Of a stretch of DNA of 64,000 nucleotides, positions 34,180 to 47,107 are shown one piece after another. The notes below the pieces were generated by a model. That model saw only the letters and a program-made list of their open reading frames with translations. It did not search any database and was not told the origin of the DNA. The number at the start of each line of letters is the position of its first letter. The stretch's first letter is position 1. Position numbers and translations under genes: made by a program. Source of the stretch: Telopea speciosissima (taxonomy: Eukaryota; Streptophyta; Magnoliopsida; Proteales; Proteaceae); NCBI RefSeq assembly GCF_018873765.1, contig NC_057922.1:66426755-66490754 (forward strand). The letters run 5' to 3'.

Positions 34180-35990
34180 AGTCACTGGCAAGCAGTGGAC
34201 CTCGGGGTCCTGTCCAAAAAATGTAAGCTTCATATTAACCACAAAATTGCCCTTTTTTTTTTTTTTTATAAATAAAAACATTTTATCGAGCAGATTATAA
34301 AAGTATTACATTGAATTATTGACAGAATGACAGGATATGTTTTTGATAACCCAATGCAACACACGCATGCCATTCAAGTTCAGCCCTCCAAAATTTAAAA
34401 TTAGGTGGCACAATTTATTTTTAGAAGCCAAAATTGAAGTAGAGGAAGAACCAATATTCAAGAATTGCCTATCTAAGGCTAACTATGTAACACCCTTTGG
34501 TCCAAGCTATATTCAAACTATTCTAAGAGAAACCAGTTTGGATTTTGGAGTACTTGTAGTTTTTGTTTTTAAATTTTTAGAGAGTACTTACAGAAATTAA
34601 TCCTAATCCAACTATATTTCCACAAATGTTGGGCAAAGAAATAGAGGATGAATGAGTTCAAATTTTTTTTCATCGGGTACAGGAAAATATATTAATTTTA
34701 ACTCTCCCAAGTCCCAACCATTTTCTCTGTTGCAGTACGAGAGTTTATCCCATGACCTCGTAAGACCCTTGCTATCTACTGGCAGCAAGGTGCCACTCAC
34801 TATACCAGCAATTATTTAGTAAGAATGTTAAATATAAACAAAAACCCTTTGCTCTAACTGAACCTAATCCTTTAAATTGAAACCATCAAACTATTTAATA
34901 AATTATTCGATTCTGGTTTGGAAAAATACAATCGTTTATGAAATGGTTTGGTTTGAATTTAAACAGTTTAACCATCGGGTTTGAATCACTTACAAAACAT
35001 TAAACCAATTTTATTAGAACTATTAAGTATTAACCGTTTATCTGCTTCCCTGGATACTCTCCAAAATTTATTGTTTAAACAATCAAATATATTACCAATG
35101 GGAAAATTTGTTTGAGGTGAAAGGAGGTACAAGGGATTCTTTAACTTTGGTATTATACGAATGCATTTAGTTTTTCTATTGTGTAGAGGTCTTTGTGGAC
35201 TGTGAGAGATTTCGTATAGCTTATGAATGTACAAGTTTTTTTTTTTTTTGGATTTCTATCTATGAAATTACAAGTACCCTTTCAGAAAAAAGGAAGTTTG
35301 CATGTAGATCTAAAGATAAACTTTCAACCCAACTTAAAAAAATTACAGAAATGCAAAATATACAATCAGTAAAGGGGTAGAACTGAGAAATCATTTAAGA
35401 ACCATTAACAATCCGTTTTAAGGACCATTTATGAACCTATTACCTAAAACGTATAACAAAATTCAGATCGAAACCATTTAATAAAAGATTTCGATATCAC
35501 AAATTGAAACCATTTGATAAACGGTTCGATTTCGGTTTCTACCAACTACACTTGCACTGAACCGAACTGTTTAATCTGAAACTGAACCAAACCCTTATTC
35601 TTGGGGCTTAAATTATTTCAATCCTGGAAGTGCAAATTGAACATGATCTCAGTGTGGTTTGAGTGTGACTAGTGGGATCAATCACTAGAGCCTTGTAAGA
35701 AAGAAATTACCTAACGTTTTCATAGCAGAGTTCTTGAGCCTGGGCAAAATTAAATTTTCATAAAAACTTTACAGATTTTTCAGCTGAATTGGGGCATTCA
35801 CTGTTTGGACATTTGCATCTGGAATTTTGGACATTGGATGGGTCAAATAGTGGGCCACAGCTTTTGTCGAAATAACACCTTCTCTTGCACCTACAAAAAA
35901 TCCAAGAATCCCTACTAAAATCTTGAAGAATAAATTAATCCTTACAAAATGATGGAAAATATCATCTTTATCAGAGTTTCTTTCCAACCT
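34180..35990. other. AT-rich spacer with AACCGTTTAA-type motifs
   Basis: 34880-35600 contains many variants of GAAACCATTTAATAAA and ACCGAACTGTTTAA, a degenerate interspersed pattern like the subterminal regions of non-autonomous elements. No delimited ends and no gene recognised. Confidence 0.35.
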
Positions 35991-35998
35991 ATCAAGGA

Positions 35999-38900
35999 TG
36001 TTAAACTAATCTCAACAAACTCTATCTCTCCAGCTCAACCTCATGCGTCTAGCACTCCCGCTCAAAAGTTGGTAGCACAACCATAGTTGGGATATCTTGT
36101 AACAATGTAACAGTCCTTACAGTTCTATCTTATCTACACCTCTTGTAAACAGTTCTAGTCGATCCACAACTCTTGTACATTGTAACTACATTGGAGATAT
36201 AAATACACATAATCCCAATCCTAAGACTTGAAGGACTATGGGGATGTAGAGATGGTGTAAATAGGTGGACCTTTCCATTCGTGCAAATGAGGTGCTATGT
36301 AGAGATGGGTTGTGGAATATGGGGATCATGAACATGATCGACTCAGATATGGTGCGCTAGAGCGTATTGAATGGTAAATTCATTCTTTCTAATAAAGAGG
36401 ATTACCTGGTGTGGACCACTTCGAGGGATGGCAACATTTCAACTAAATCCATTTGGAATGAAGTAAGACAAGGCTCTAGTGTCAAGCCATTTGCAAAATG
36501 GTTTTGGAACCGGACACTCCCATCCAAGGTGGGTTTTTTTTCATGGCAGATAATGTGTGGGGGGGGTTCCTACTGACGATGCAGTCATGAGGATGGGGGT
36601 GCTGCTGGCATCGAAGTGCCTGTGTTGTGGTCAGCCAAGATGTGAAACGGCTTCTCATGTGCTGGTGACAAGTGGAACGGCTAGTAAGGTATGGGAATTT
36701 TTTTCACTTTTATGTGACGTGGAATTGATTCAATTGCAGGATGTTCGAAGTTGTATACTACACTGGCATAATCATGCGAAGGATTATAATTTACTTGGCA
36801 CAATTATAGGCCTACTGCCCTCTCTCATTGTATGGGAATTATGGAAAGAGCACAACAACCGAAGACATGGGGAAAATGGGAGACCTACGAGCAGCATTGT
36901 GAAGGTTATAAGAAGATGGATTGCTGAAATGCCCTTCAATTTATCCTTGGGTAAGACCCCTTCCTTTAAGGAAGAAATTACATTACAGTTCTTTGGCTTA
37001 AAGCACTGCCCCAAAGCGATGAAAATGCCAATTTCGGTTTCATGGTACCCTCCCACCTCGGATATCAAACTTAATGTGGACGGGGCCTGTAAAGGCAATC
37101 CCGGTCTAGGAGGGGGTGGGGGGGGTAATTTGAAACAGGGAAGGGCGTGTGATTGCTGCCTTTGCCACGTGCTATGGAGTGTGCACGAACACGATTGCAG
37201 AACTAAGAGCCTTAAGATATGGCTTAAAGCTCTGTGAAAGCCTGGGACTTAAGGACTTTCAAGTCAATTCAGATTCAATGACTACTGTGTCGAGCATAGC
37301 AAAGAAAACACATGGTAGCTGGGAATGTTGGTACTGGTTTCAAGGGGTTTTGGAGTTGGTGGATTGTCTGGGTTCAACGATTACCTTTACCTTTCGTGAG
37401 GGAAACAGAGCTGCGGATTGCTTGGCGAATTTAGCCTGCAACATGGAGAGGAGTTTAGTGTTTGAAGGGGAGGATAACATGCCTCTTGAGCTGCGACAGA
37501 TTATCTAAGAAGATGCTATGGGATTACTGATCATTAGGCATTAGCCTAGGGTGTCTACGGGGGTCGGGGAATGCTCTTTGGAGCTGCAGTATGTGATGTG
37601 TCAGTTGAGTTGGGCCAGGGGTAAGGCGGGTATGTCCCCCCCTCTTGTATTGCTTCATTCTATTCAATTTTAATAAAATCCTAGGGGCCAGCCCGGGTCC
37701 CAGAGAATATTTGGGCTAAAAAAAAAAACCAAGACTTGAGGGAATTCAAACCATATCTCAACTCCTTATATGGTATCAAAGCACAACAAGAATGCCCCTA
37801 TCGATCATGGCCTCTTCTGACTTCTCAACAACAACAACAAGCTTCACCGCCACCTCTTCTCCTACCCTCATCTCTCCAACCAATATCGTTTCACTTCTGC
37901 CAGTGAAACTTGACCGGTTGAACTACCTATTGTGGAAGTCCCAGTTCATATCACTTCTCGGTGCACACGATCTGTATGGATACATTGACGTTCCCTACCT
38001 TATCCACCCAAAATCTCCTAGCCTGCTCACCTTCTTCTTCTCTTCTCTCTAACAATCCCGCCCACACACAATGGCGTCGCCAAGATCAATTGATCCTTAG
38101 TTGGATAATCTCCTCTCTCACCAATCATGCTCTTGCCCATATCATCGGTGTTACCACCTCTCATGTGGTATGGACAAGCTTGGAACAAATCTACGCCTCC
38201 CATTTGTAGGCACACATCAGCAGCTCAAATACCAGCTATTCTAGATCAAGAAAGGCACTTTTTTCATGTCCGATTACATTTGACGAGTCAAGGACCTACT
38301 CAACCACCTAGTTGACGCAACTCATCCAATCTCCGAGGCTGATGTCATTCTAAGCATCTTGCATGGACTTGGCTCAGATTATGAGTCATTTGATACTTCT
38401 CTTACCATGCGGCTGGATCCACTTTCTTTAGATGATTTCTTGGGATTGCTACTCAGCCAAGAGATCCTCAAAGAACAACACTGTCCCCATCTTGATCTTC
38501 CCACGATTGAGGGCAGTAGTGTTGCTACTACCCATCAATCGATCTCTCCTCCTACTCACACCAATCGGGACTCCATCTCAACTTCATCCCCTGGCCGGCG
38601 TTACCCCAACCGTTGTGGTTGTTGGCCCTCTCACTAGCAGGGTTTTCATAAAAAATAAAAATAAAAAATGGGACGTCCTCCCTTTGTTAGATCTGTTAGT
38701 CTGGCAATCACTCTGCTCTCTCCTACCACAACAGGTTCAACCCAAGCTTCCAAGCTCCTACTGCTCAAACTCAAGTTGAACCTCCACATGCTCTACTTGG
38801 GGCTCGTACTACTCCATATGATTCTACTTGGTACAAGGATTCAGGAGCCACCTACCACCACATTGCTAATCTAGGGAATCTGAATCTCAATACTCCCTAC

Positions 38901-39395
38901 ATAAGTTCTTATCAAGTTCGAGTTAGTAATGGGGCAGGTTTGCATATAAAACATATTAGCACCTCTAATCTCCCTTCTTCTAATCGTTCTTTTCACCTTC
39001 ATGATGTTTTGCATGTCCCTAATGTAACCAAAAATCTCCTTTTTGTTCGTCTCTTTACAGCTAACAATGGTGTTATTTTAGAGTTTCACCTGACTTGTTG
39101 CTATGTGAAGGATCCTCATACGGGGATAGTCCTACTCCATGGAACGACTAAGGATGGACTTTTCCGCTTTCCAAGCCCGCCATCCCAATCGCCTCTTCTC
39201 TATCTTGGTGAGTGTGTATCTACATCTATCCAGCATTACTGCCTCGGCTGCCCCTCCTCCAAATGCTTGGATTCTCTGTAGTCTCAACTACCTATTCGTG
39301 ATTTCACACCACCCTCCATTTGTACCTCTTGCCAAATGGGCAAGTCACACAAGCTTCCATTCTATCTGAACCGCACCCAAGCAAACCCAACAAAT
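35999..39395 (+). mobile_element. Ty1/Copia element relic, 5' part, containing a nested LINE
   Basis: A TGGTATCAAAGC primer-binding site (37771-37782, initiator tRNA-Met type) is preceded by a putative ~280-bp LTR (about 35999-36234 plus 37731-37768). That LTR includes ATATAAATAC at about 36198 and is split by an L1 insertion. After the site come gag (37807 onward, SLLPVKLDRLNYLLWKSQF), a second gag stretch near 38359, the protease-like DSGATYH (near 38840), the pre-integrase segment LHDVLHVPNVTKNLL (near 39000) and the zinc motif remnant CTSCQMGKSHKLPF (near 39320-39360). The element stops near 39395 without reverse transcriptase or a 3' LTR. Several frameshifts. LTR borders are inferred. 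Confidence 0.7.
36235..37730 (+). mobile_element. 5'-truncated L1 LINE nested in the Copia LTR
   Basis: Encodes the end of ORF2: a zinc-finger reverse-transcriptase-associated domain (SIWNEVR..FAKWFWNRTLPSKVGFF, then CLCCG..ETASHVL, 36367-36700) and an RNase H domain (KLNVDGACKGNPG near 37070, IAELRALRYGL near 37195, FREGNRAADCLANLA near 37395). Frame shifts occur near 36555 and 37110-37150. The 3' end is AATAAAATCC..GGGCT(A)11 near 37728. Flanks AAGACTTGAAGG (36223-36234) and AAGACTTGAGGG (37731-37742) form a 12-bp target duplication with one mismatch. Confidence 0.88.
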
Positions 39396-39474
39396 ACAAA
39401 GAACGAAGATGACACATCAAGTCCACCTATCGTTTTGAAGCTAATCAGACAAAACCCAAGTGGGAGAGAAACAA

Positions 39475-40043
39475 AGAGAAGAAAACTATGATTTTGGAAA
39501 ACCATTGATCGAAGCTCCATTTTGAACTCTTCTTCTCCCTATTTTCCAGCCTGATGCATCAACTTAATTGTGGCCTTCCTCCTGTCTGAAAGCACCCCTC
39601 TATAGATAGACCCAAACCCTCCATGGCCAATGACATTCGACTTGCTAAAACCATTAGTCGCCGAATGAAGCTGCTTGTAGCCCATTCTCAGTCGCAACTT
39701 GAACATCATCTCGGCTAGCTGTTTTTCCATCATCAATGTCTCCTAATAGAAAAGGGGGGGGGATCAATGAAGAAAAATGAAAGAACACTCAAGGTGGACA
39801 AGAAAGAAGGTACTCACTCATCTGGGTCTTCAAGTTTAAGCATTTGGAGACTTTGTTTCGGATGTACCAGTAGTAGCTTAACGCAAACAACAATGAGACC
39901 ACCAATAAAGCTGCGAGGGAAACAATGGCCACCAGCCTAAGTCTGTGTTTTCCTCCTATAATCCTCTGCTTCCATCTTTTGGAGCTTAGAACCAAATAAG
40001 TAACCCCTCAAAAGCCCGCTAAAGAACACAAAGCTATCGCCAT
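39475..40043 (-). pseudogene. Receptor-like kinase pseudogene fragment
   Basis: Minus strand. A first exon down to about 39818 gives a basic segment and one membrane helix (IVSLAALLVVSLLFALSYYW) followed by YIRNKVSK. A small intron (39817-39743) follows, then an exon with LHSATNGFSKSNVIGHGGFG and YRGVLSDRRKATIKLMHQAGK. This is the start of a Ser/Thr kinase domain with the glycine-rich loop and the ATP-binding Lys of IKLM. A TGA lies at codon 12 if ATG 40043 is used. A TAG replaces the Gln that follows AGK in relatives, after which GEEEFKMEL remains and similarity ends near 39475. The remaining kinase lobes are absent. It abuts the broken end of the Copia relic. Confidence 0.75.
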
Positions 40044-40059
40044 TTTCAGGAGAAAGAGA

Positions 40060-40481
40060 AGAAAAGAATCGAGACCAAAGGGGGGGGTTCGTAACTCAAT
40101 TCTCAATTTCTCACTTCCCACCCTCTTCACTCCCTTTTCGGCGTTCTGGAGTCTCATTAACTTAATTTGGTAAGGGTTGTTATTAGTTAGAAGAAGAAGA
40201 ATAAAAAAGGGGGTAGGGATGGGTGGGGTAATAGGAAAAAGAAGAAGAACGGGGGTACATAGGGGCGGATGGGGTGTGTTGGGGTACAACAGAGGATGGG
40301 GTGGTGTGGGTGCAGGGGAATGGAAGGTAGGTTGGCAGGAAGGAATGGCAGTAGGAGCAGTTGTCAGATAGAACCGTAACAAGAGAAGTGGTGGTGGGGG
40401 TAAAATTGTCAAAAAAAGACCTTTAGATGAGGGAGGCGACTGTTTTGGCTAGTTTTGTAAACCCAAACCCAAAACATTGTA
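40060..40481. other. Purine/GT-rich spacer
   Basis: 40080-40400 is strongly G-rich on the plus strand (GGGGTAGGGATGGGTGGGG-type). No gene recognised; it may be the old upstream region of the kinase pseudogene. Confidence 0.35.
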
Positions 40482-40599
40482 TTTTTTTTTTTGATGAAAA
40501 AATAAAAACTGTATTACTGCATAAAAAGATATACATCAGGGAGGGGAGTGGTAAAGTACATCCCTATACCAGTGATAATTTAGACCTGTTAAACGTTCA

Positions 40600-43500
40600 G
40601 TTATATCCAAAAAAGAAAGTAGAAGTGGTAAAGTGTTCCTAGGAAGTGGGGAGAGAGATTGGAAGGTTAGTGCATTAAAAAGTCAAGGGTTGTGAACCCA
40701 AATATCTGTAACTGATATATTGTTTTGCTATAACTTCCCCCATCCTGTCCATAGACCAAAAACCTCCGCTTCAGTATCCTCCTGCATAGCCAACCAACCT
40801 GCATCTGTTAGGACACTCTCACCATCTATCAATACATAATAAGTCCATCTTGCTAATTTAAGATCTGGTTCATAAATTCTTGCGACCACCAAACCAGACA
40901 TATTCAAATTAAACTGAATACCAAAGAGTGGTTGTACAATTAATGGGGGGGGGTTGGGAGTCATTTAAAGACCCAATGGGGGGGGGGAAACATTCATATC
41001 CGCTAACCAGCGAGAAACATTCTTCAGAACCACAAGAGGGTCTGCAGGGGCATTACACATAATCACTTTGTTTCTTACAGACCAGATGAAATAAAAAGTA
41101 AGAATAAAAACAAAGAAGAACCAACTTAAAGAAGCCTTATCCAAGAGAAGTGTTCCAGGTAAAGAGGTAACAAGATCAATGAGAGATGGAGCAGCTAGAT
41201 GCTCAGTTCTCAATCCAAGGGGACCCGAAGCCCACACATGCTTAATCCAATCACAAGACAAAAAGAGATGCCAGATGGACTCAACACTAGAGCCACAGAG
41301 AGCACATTGTGGCTCGATAGCCATCCATTTCGAAAGAGTGCCTCGTGTAGGAATCCTTGCATTTAAAACACGTCAAAAGAAGATTTTAAACCGTGGATGA
41401 ATTCAGAATTTCCAAAAAAATTTCGACCATCTGGAGTAAGCACAATTTGTTGAAATTGATGTAGTCAGGAAATAGGTAGCTCTCTTGGTAGAGAAGCTCC
41501 CATTTCTAGAGAGTGTGCACCACCAGGAGTCTTCGGCCTCAGTGATGTTAACTCTAAGAATTGTATTCACAAAGGAAGATTGAAAACAAACATATAATTT
41601 TGAGGTGTCCCAGGCATTATTGGAGATAAAATCACTTACCTTGCCAAAGTTTGGTGAAGGTAGAATTGCCTGAGGTATAGAATTACCTGTTCTCATGGGA
41701 ACCCAAGGGTCATGCCAACAGGAGGTATTACATCCATTTCCAATTCTGCGAAGAGAGATTTTTTTCAAGTCTGGCAATAATTTAGCTATGCTATTCCAGG
41801 TCCAAGACCCCCTTTTTAGCCCAACTTTAGGGTCAAAAATAGAGGTTTAGGGAAGTACCTGGCCTTCAGGATTCTAGGCCAGACCGAGGATGGTTCAGAG
41901 AGAAGTCTCCATCTAAGCTTAAGTATTAAGGCCTTATTATGGATTTTGGATTTACGAAGGCCTAAACCACCAATAGACGTGGGCTTACAAATAGAATCCC
42001 ACCCAATTAAGTGACTGCGGGTTTTGTCCCCATGGTCATTGTTCCAAAATCTAAGGTATATTGTGTCCAACCCCTGACACGTTTTCTGTGGTAGAAGGAA
42101 ACGGGACATGTGATAGGCAGGGGTGGAGGACAAAACAGATTGAATCATCATCCGTCTCCCCGCATAAGAGAGAAGGTTCGCCTTCCAGGTGGAAAGCTTA
42201 GAGCGGACTCTATCTACCAGGGTAGTGAGGTCCTTACACTTAGATCTGGAGTGGCACAGTCTAGTTCCTAAATAGACAGACTTAGTTGTCATTTCCTTCA
42301 TCTGAAGGAGGCCACAAAGGGTTTTCTTTTTTTCCAACCCAACTCTTTTACTAAAAAGATCTCACTTTTACCAAAATTAATTTCCTGTCTTGTAATATCA
42401 GAGAAAAGATCAAGGACCAACTTAATAGTTGAGAAATCATCATCAGTTGCCCGACAGAAAATAAAGGTGTCATCAGCGAACAGCAAATGAGAAATTTCAG
42501 GTGCAGTGTGTGCAACCTTAATACCTCTAAAAAGTCCAATGTCCCTATAAGCACCCAGAAGTCTTAACAGAACCTCCATAGTTAATAGGAAAAGGTAAGG
42601 ACTTAGAGGGCATCCCTATCGTAGCCCCCTCTGAGGGATCAGATAATCAAAGGAACTCCCCTGCAGTTTGATGGAAAAAGAAATAGTAGTTACCAGGGTC
42701 ATGACCAGGGAGATCTAATGATTGTCAAAACCCAAAAATTTTAGGAGATTGGGTAGGAGTTGCCATTCAACCCTATCATAAGCTTTAGACATGTCAATTT
42801 TAATCGTGGCAAAGCCTCCTTTACCATTATGCCATTTTAGGAATTGAAAAATTTCCTGGGCGATGGCAATGTTATCCCCAATTTGTCGACCAGCCACAAA
42901 AGCAGCTTGGAAAGGGAAGACAAAAGATGGAAGAATGGGCTTAAGCCTGTTAGCCATAACCTTGGCAATGATCTTATAGCTGACATTACGTAGACTAATG
43001 GGTCTGAAGTCCACCACTGATGTGGCATTGTCAGTTTTGGGCACCATACAAAAAGGTGTGTGGTTACAACCGGGGGTAAGGGTTGCACTATGAAAGAAAT
43101 TTTGGACAAAACAAACCACATCTTCTCAAATAAGCTCCTAGCAATGCTGAAAGAAACACGCCTGGAATCCATCCGGCCCTGGGGCTTTAAAGGCCCCAAT
43201 TGAAAACACTGCCCTCTTAATTTCACTCACATCAGGGGGAAGGGATAAGTGGTTCATAGATTGGGAGGGGAAGAGAGGGGGGAATAGACATTCCACAAAA
43301 GAGGTGTCTAGGGGGTTGGAAGTTTTGAAAATAGATCCCAGATGCACTGAGAACAGATGGGCCATAAGTCTAGGGTCTTCAACTTTGTTACCCAAATCAT
43401 CCACTAGAAAGGAGATGCTACGTTTCCTTAAGTTGGCCTTAGAAACAACATGATAGAACTTAGTATTCCTATCCCCGTCTTTAATGAAAGCTTGCCTAGA

Positions 43501-44518
43501 TTTCTGAAACCAAAACAGTTCCTCAGCCTTTGAAAACCATAAAAGTTTGGAATGGAGCCCATGTAGAGTTTGAAAGTTTTTCGGGGTGGGGGAAGCATCT
43601 TCTATTAGGAGGAACTTCTCCAAATAAAGCCTTTGTAGGGAGGAAATATGTCCAAAAATAGATTTGTTCCAAGAAGAAAGGAGTCTTGCTAGAGCAGGGA
43701 GTTTAAGGTGGAGAGAATCAGGGGACAACAAACCTCACTTTTGGGCACAGAATGAGAAAAAGTCTGGGTGATAGAGCGAAGCAGCTTGGAAGTGGAATAA
43801 TTTTTTAAAAGTTCTTGTAGAAGGGGTGGTCTGAAGGTAGATGGGATTATGGTCAGAACCTACAGATGATAGCTTAGAGAGGTTGGAGAGGGGAAATTCA
43901 GCAACCCATCCAGGAGAGGCTAAGGCCCTGTCAAGGCACTCCTTAATTAGCCTAGGGGGTTTCTGTTAGTTGGACCAGGTAAAGCTTGATCCAGGGGGTG
44001 TCAGGATTTCAAGACTATAATCTGAAATAAGGTTTAGTAATGCTTGTGTGGAGGGGTGTATGGTGAAAGGGGACCCCCGAGTTTGTCAGCATGAGACAGG
44101 ACCTCATTGAAGTCCCCAATTATAGCATAAGGAGAAGGGATAGTGGTCAAAAAATTGGACAGACTGGTCCACACTCCCCCCCTCTTAGAGGCATGAGGTG
44201 GGGCATATAGAAACACAATCCACACAGGGGTTCTAAGGGGTTGGTCAACAGAAACAACCACAAAATTGGTGTGGGTGGATTGGACAGAAACAGAGAGATT
44301 CGGTTTCGCTAGGATCCATAACCCTCCCTGCTTACCCCGAGAACCAGTGCTTTCAATAGTAGAGACAATTTTAAAGTGAGATTGGAGGAAGTTAAATTTT
44401 AACTGGTCTCACACAGGAAGACCAGGTCAGGGAGAATCTTCTGTATGTGTTGTACAAGATAGTGTTTAGTAAATGCATTATTTAACCCCCTAACATTCCA
44501 AGAAAGGATAATTATCAT
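40600..44518 (-). pseudogene. LINE ORF2 (endonuclease, reverse transcriptase, RNase H), frameshifted
   Basis: From ATG 44518: MIIILSWNVRGLNNAFTKH opens an apurinic-type endonuclease; YAIIGDFNEVL (near 44120) is its conserved core. Reverse transcriptase blocks follow: DGDRNTKFYH (near 43470), FKAPGPDGFQ (near 43165), DFRPISL (near 43005), KIDMSKAYDRVEW (near 42780) and LLFADDTFIFCRA (near 42480) with the catalytic Asp pair. Then comes SYAGRRMMIQSVLSSTPAYH (near 42150), a zinc-finger segment CALCG..SIWHLFLSC (near 41290) and a decayed RNase H to about 40600. At least five frame changes and several stops. Confidence 0.85.
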
Positions 44519-44752
44519 GCACAGACAGCTAAAAAATAAAATAACCACTAAGAAAACACAGCACAGAAGCAGGCCGGGAAACAACAGGAAATTCGATATC
44601 CAGAGGAATAAACAAACAAATAAACAAAACCAAAAAAAGAAATAATGATGTAAGGAAAAAAACAACGCTTACTAGCTTTGTTAGCCAGGAAAAATTGACA
44701 CCAGAATAGAGAGAGAAATACAACAAAATAGCAGCACCAGAATTGCTGAAAA

Positions 44753-46318
44753 TCAAAAAGGGGGGGTTGAATCACTTACCTGGACCGACGAGGGAGTGAC
44801 CGGATCAGTAACAGTGTAGGCAGAGCTCAGTGGGTCAGAACAACCAACAAAAACAGAAAAACCAGCAGGAGGGGGTGCAACTTCAGAGAGCCAATCTTTA
44901 ACAAGAGAGAGTAGCATACAAGGTTCCGAAGAGGATAACAGATCAGACGTAAGCATATCCTTAAGTGCCGAGAATTTAGAGAGAGTGGCACTACTTAACT
45001 CAGCCAGAGAAATCTTTCTTTTCTTGGATGGAGGGGAGAATTGAGTAGAGCCAATATACATGTTGGAGCTGAAAGTACTAGCAGTAAACAGAGAAGCTGA
45101 AGAGGGAGGACCAGCAGGCCGTGAACTAGAGCCAGTACCCCAACCAGAGACAATCGATGGAGGGGGTATCCCAGGGTCCGATCAAGTAGGTTGATTCATA
45201 GGCGCCTGGGGCTGCGCAACAGTCTCTGGAAAGGCCTAATTGAGATCCTTTGCCATGGAGAACAGGGAAGGCATGGGTGTGGTGAATGAGCCCCTGAGTG
45301 CAGATAGGACAGTAGAATCAAAAGTTAGAGGGCTGCTCGTCTCACCCACTGGAACAATGGAAGTTGCGCAGCTAGAGAAAGGATTCTGCAGAGGTGTGGA
45401 AGACGTAGCCGGAGGTGCCATCGTAGAGCCAGAAACAGAGTTCGAAATGTCCATATTTGATGAAGAAAGAGACCCTGATTTCGAAGGGTCGGACAGACCA
45501 GATAAGCCAGAAACTATGTTGATCAGCAATGGCTTAGTAAGCACGTTGTTGTAGAAACCCAGAGGAGGCAAGCTAGGGTCCGAGTGGCCCCTGGTATACG
45601 GGCAATGTGAAATATCATGGTAGATACGACCACAACACGAACAGAGTAGCCGAAGCTCATACTTGATAGGAACAGAAAGCAGAGTACCTTGACCATTAAG
45701 GAACTAAGCCGTGATAACCAGAGACTTGCGTTTATCAATAAGGACCTTAACTCGAGCCGTGAACGGAGGTAGACCCAGAGTACCAGTCTGAAGCATAATC
45801 TCACGGGTTTCCCCAACATCAGAAAGTGCTTGGCGTATATGCACATTGTCAAAACTTGCAGGCCGAATATCGAAGACATGAATCCACACCTGGATGAGAT
45901 CCCTTTCAAATACATAATACGGATCGTCCACAGAGTGATCAACTAGATGTAGGAGACATTTTTCAAACCACCAAGGTGCAGAAGCCATAATAGCAGCCTT
46001 ATGAGAGGGAAGGCGACATTCCACAGAGGAGCTTCCTTTATCAAAACACTTAACTAGCAGGGCACCACAGGGTTCCCACAAATTCCCCAGAAACGAACAG
46101 AATTCCACCTTAGAAGGTTTAGGAAACCCAACCACATACCCATGAAAAGAGCGAGCGCTAACAGCATCACGCGACTGAGTGAGTGAGAGACCTCTACGAG
46201 TTTTGGACTCCCAAATAGAGAAGTGTGGCGAACGATCATCCACAAAGCGAAAGTTTGGCCTAGACTGCCTGTTGCGGTGCTGAGAATAGACCCTGGGCCC
46301 AGAAGCTCTAGTCAACAA
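44753..46318 (-). pseudogene. LINE ORF1 (gag-like nucleic-acid-binding protein), three in-frame stops
   Basis: One reading frame covers 46318 to 44753, interrupted only by TAG near 45703, TAG near 45235 and TGA about 15 codons later. It carries a DUF4283-like segment (VGFPKPSKVEFCSFL through VWIHVFDIRP) followed by a C-x2-C-x4-H-x4-C zinc knuckle (CSCCGRIYHDISHC, near 45640) and a Ser/Pro-rich tail. ORF1 would bind the LINE RNA. No clear ATG at the start; the upstream stretch may contain it. Confidence 0.7.
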
Positions 46319-46837
46319 AATGGACAGCGGCCTGAGAAGAACAGAAAATCAAAAATCAGAGAGGTGACATAGGGGAGACACAGAAAAGGACGCTCAAAAC
46401 GCTGAGAAGGAGCTGCAAGAGTCCAGGAAACCAGTCGTCACCCAAATTGGGACGGCTCACCACAGAAAAGGCGCAGGGAGGATGTACGAAGCCACTAGCA
46501 AGACGTCACAGGTCGTGACGGGAAGCAACCACCCAGACCAAGCAGCAAGGGAAAGAAACGTAGAACCGCAGAGGGCGACAAAGGAAGGGAAGCCAAAAAG
46601 GGAAAGAGAGGTACCGAAGAGGAAAGGAACATAAGAGGATGGAAAGGAATCGCTTAAAAAGGGGAAGAAACCCACTGAGCCCTACCACAAACGCTGTAAC
46701 AGACCGTACTCCCCCGTTGTTCTAGGTAAGTAGAGAGAAGAGAGAAAGGGAGGGTGCGAAGGTCGAGAAAGAGCGGTCCAGTAAAAAGCCTAGAAAAGGA
46801 ATAGTAATGAAGAAAACGAAGAGATACGGCCTGTTAG

Positions 46838-47107
46838 TAGGGGTGTAAATGAATAGCCGAAATCCGTTTCCAAATCCGTGTTCGTATCTGTTTAGCACTA
46901 TCCAAATCCGTCCGAAAGCTAAACGGATGCGGATATGGATAGGCTATAGCTATCCGAAAAGCTATATTTATATGTAAACGGATAAAATATCCGATCCGTA
47001 TCCGTGTCCGTATCCGTTTGGCACTATCCGAATCCGTCCAAAAGTTAATCGAATGTAGACATGGATATAACACTATCCGAGCTGAATCCGATCCGTTTAC
47101 ATCCCTA
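46838..47107. mobile_element. Small hAT-type MITE, copy 2 (270 bp)
   Basis: Ends TAGGGGTGTAAATG and CGTTTACATCCCTA, with flanking 8-mers CCTGTTAG (46830-46837) and CCTATTAG (47108-47115) differing at one base. The interior is collinear with 24386-24630 (AATAGCCGAAATCCGTTTCC; GGCTATAGCTATCCGAAAAG). Sits ~760 bp upstream of the RPSA start codon. Confidence 0.87.

Larger units (their letters stand above)
40482..46690 (-). mobile_element. Nearly full-length L1-type LINE, decayed
   Basis: About 6.2 kb on the minus strand, with 5' leader (46690-46319), ORF1 (46318-44753), ORF2 (from ATG 44518) and a 3' end at a T11 run on the plus strand (40482-40492), which is the poly(A) tail. ORF1 and ORF2 are each described separately. 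No convincing target duplication was found, perhaps because the 5' border is uncertain. Confidence 0.85.

Noticed and set aside
45240..45554. 104-codon plus-strand frame
   Set aside because: Mirror frame of LINE ORF1, which carries the zinc knuckle and is the real coding strand.
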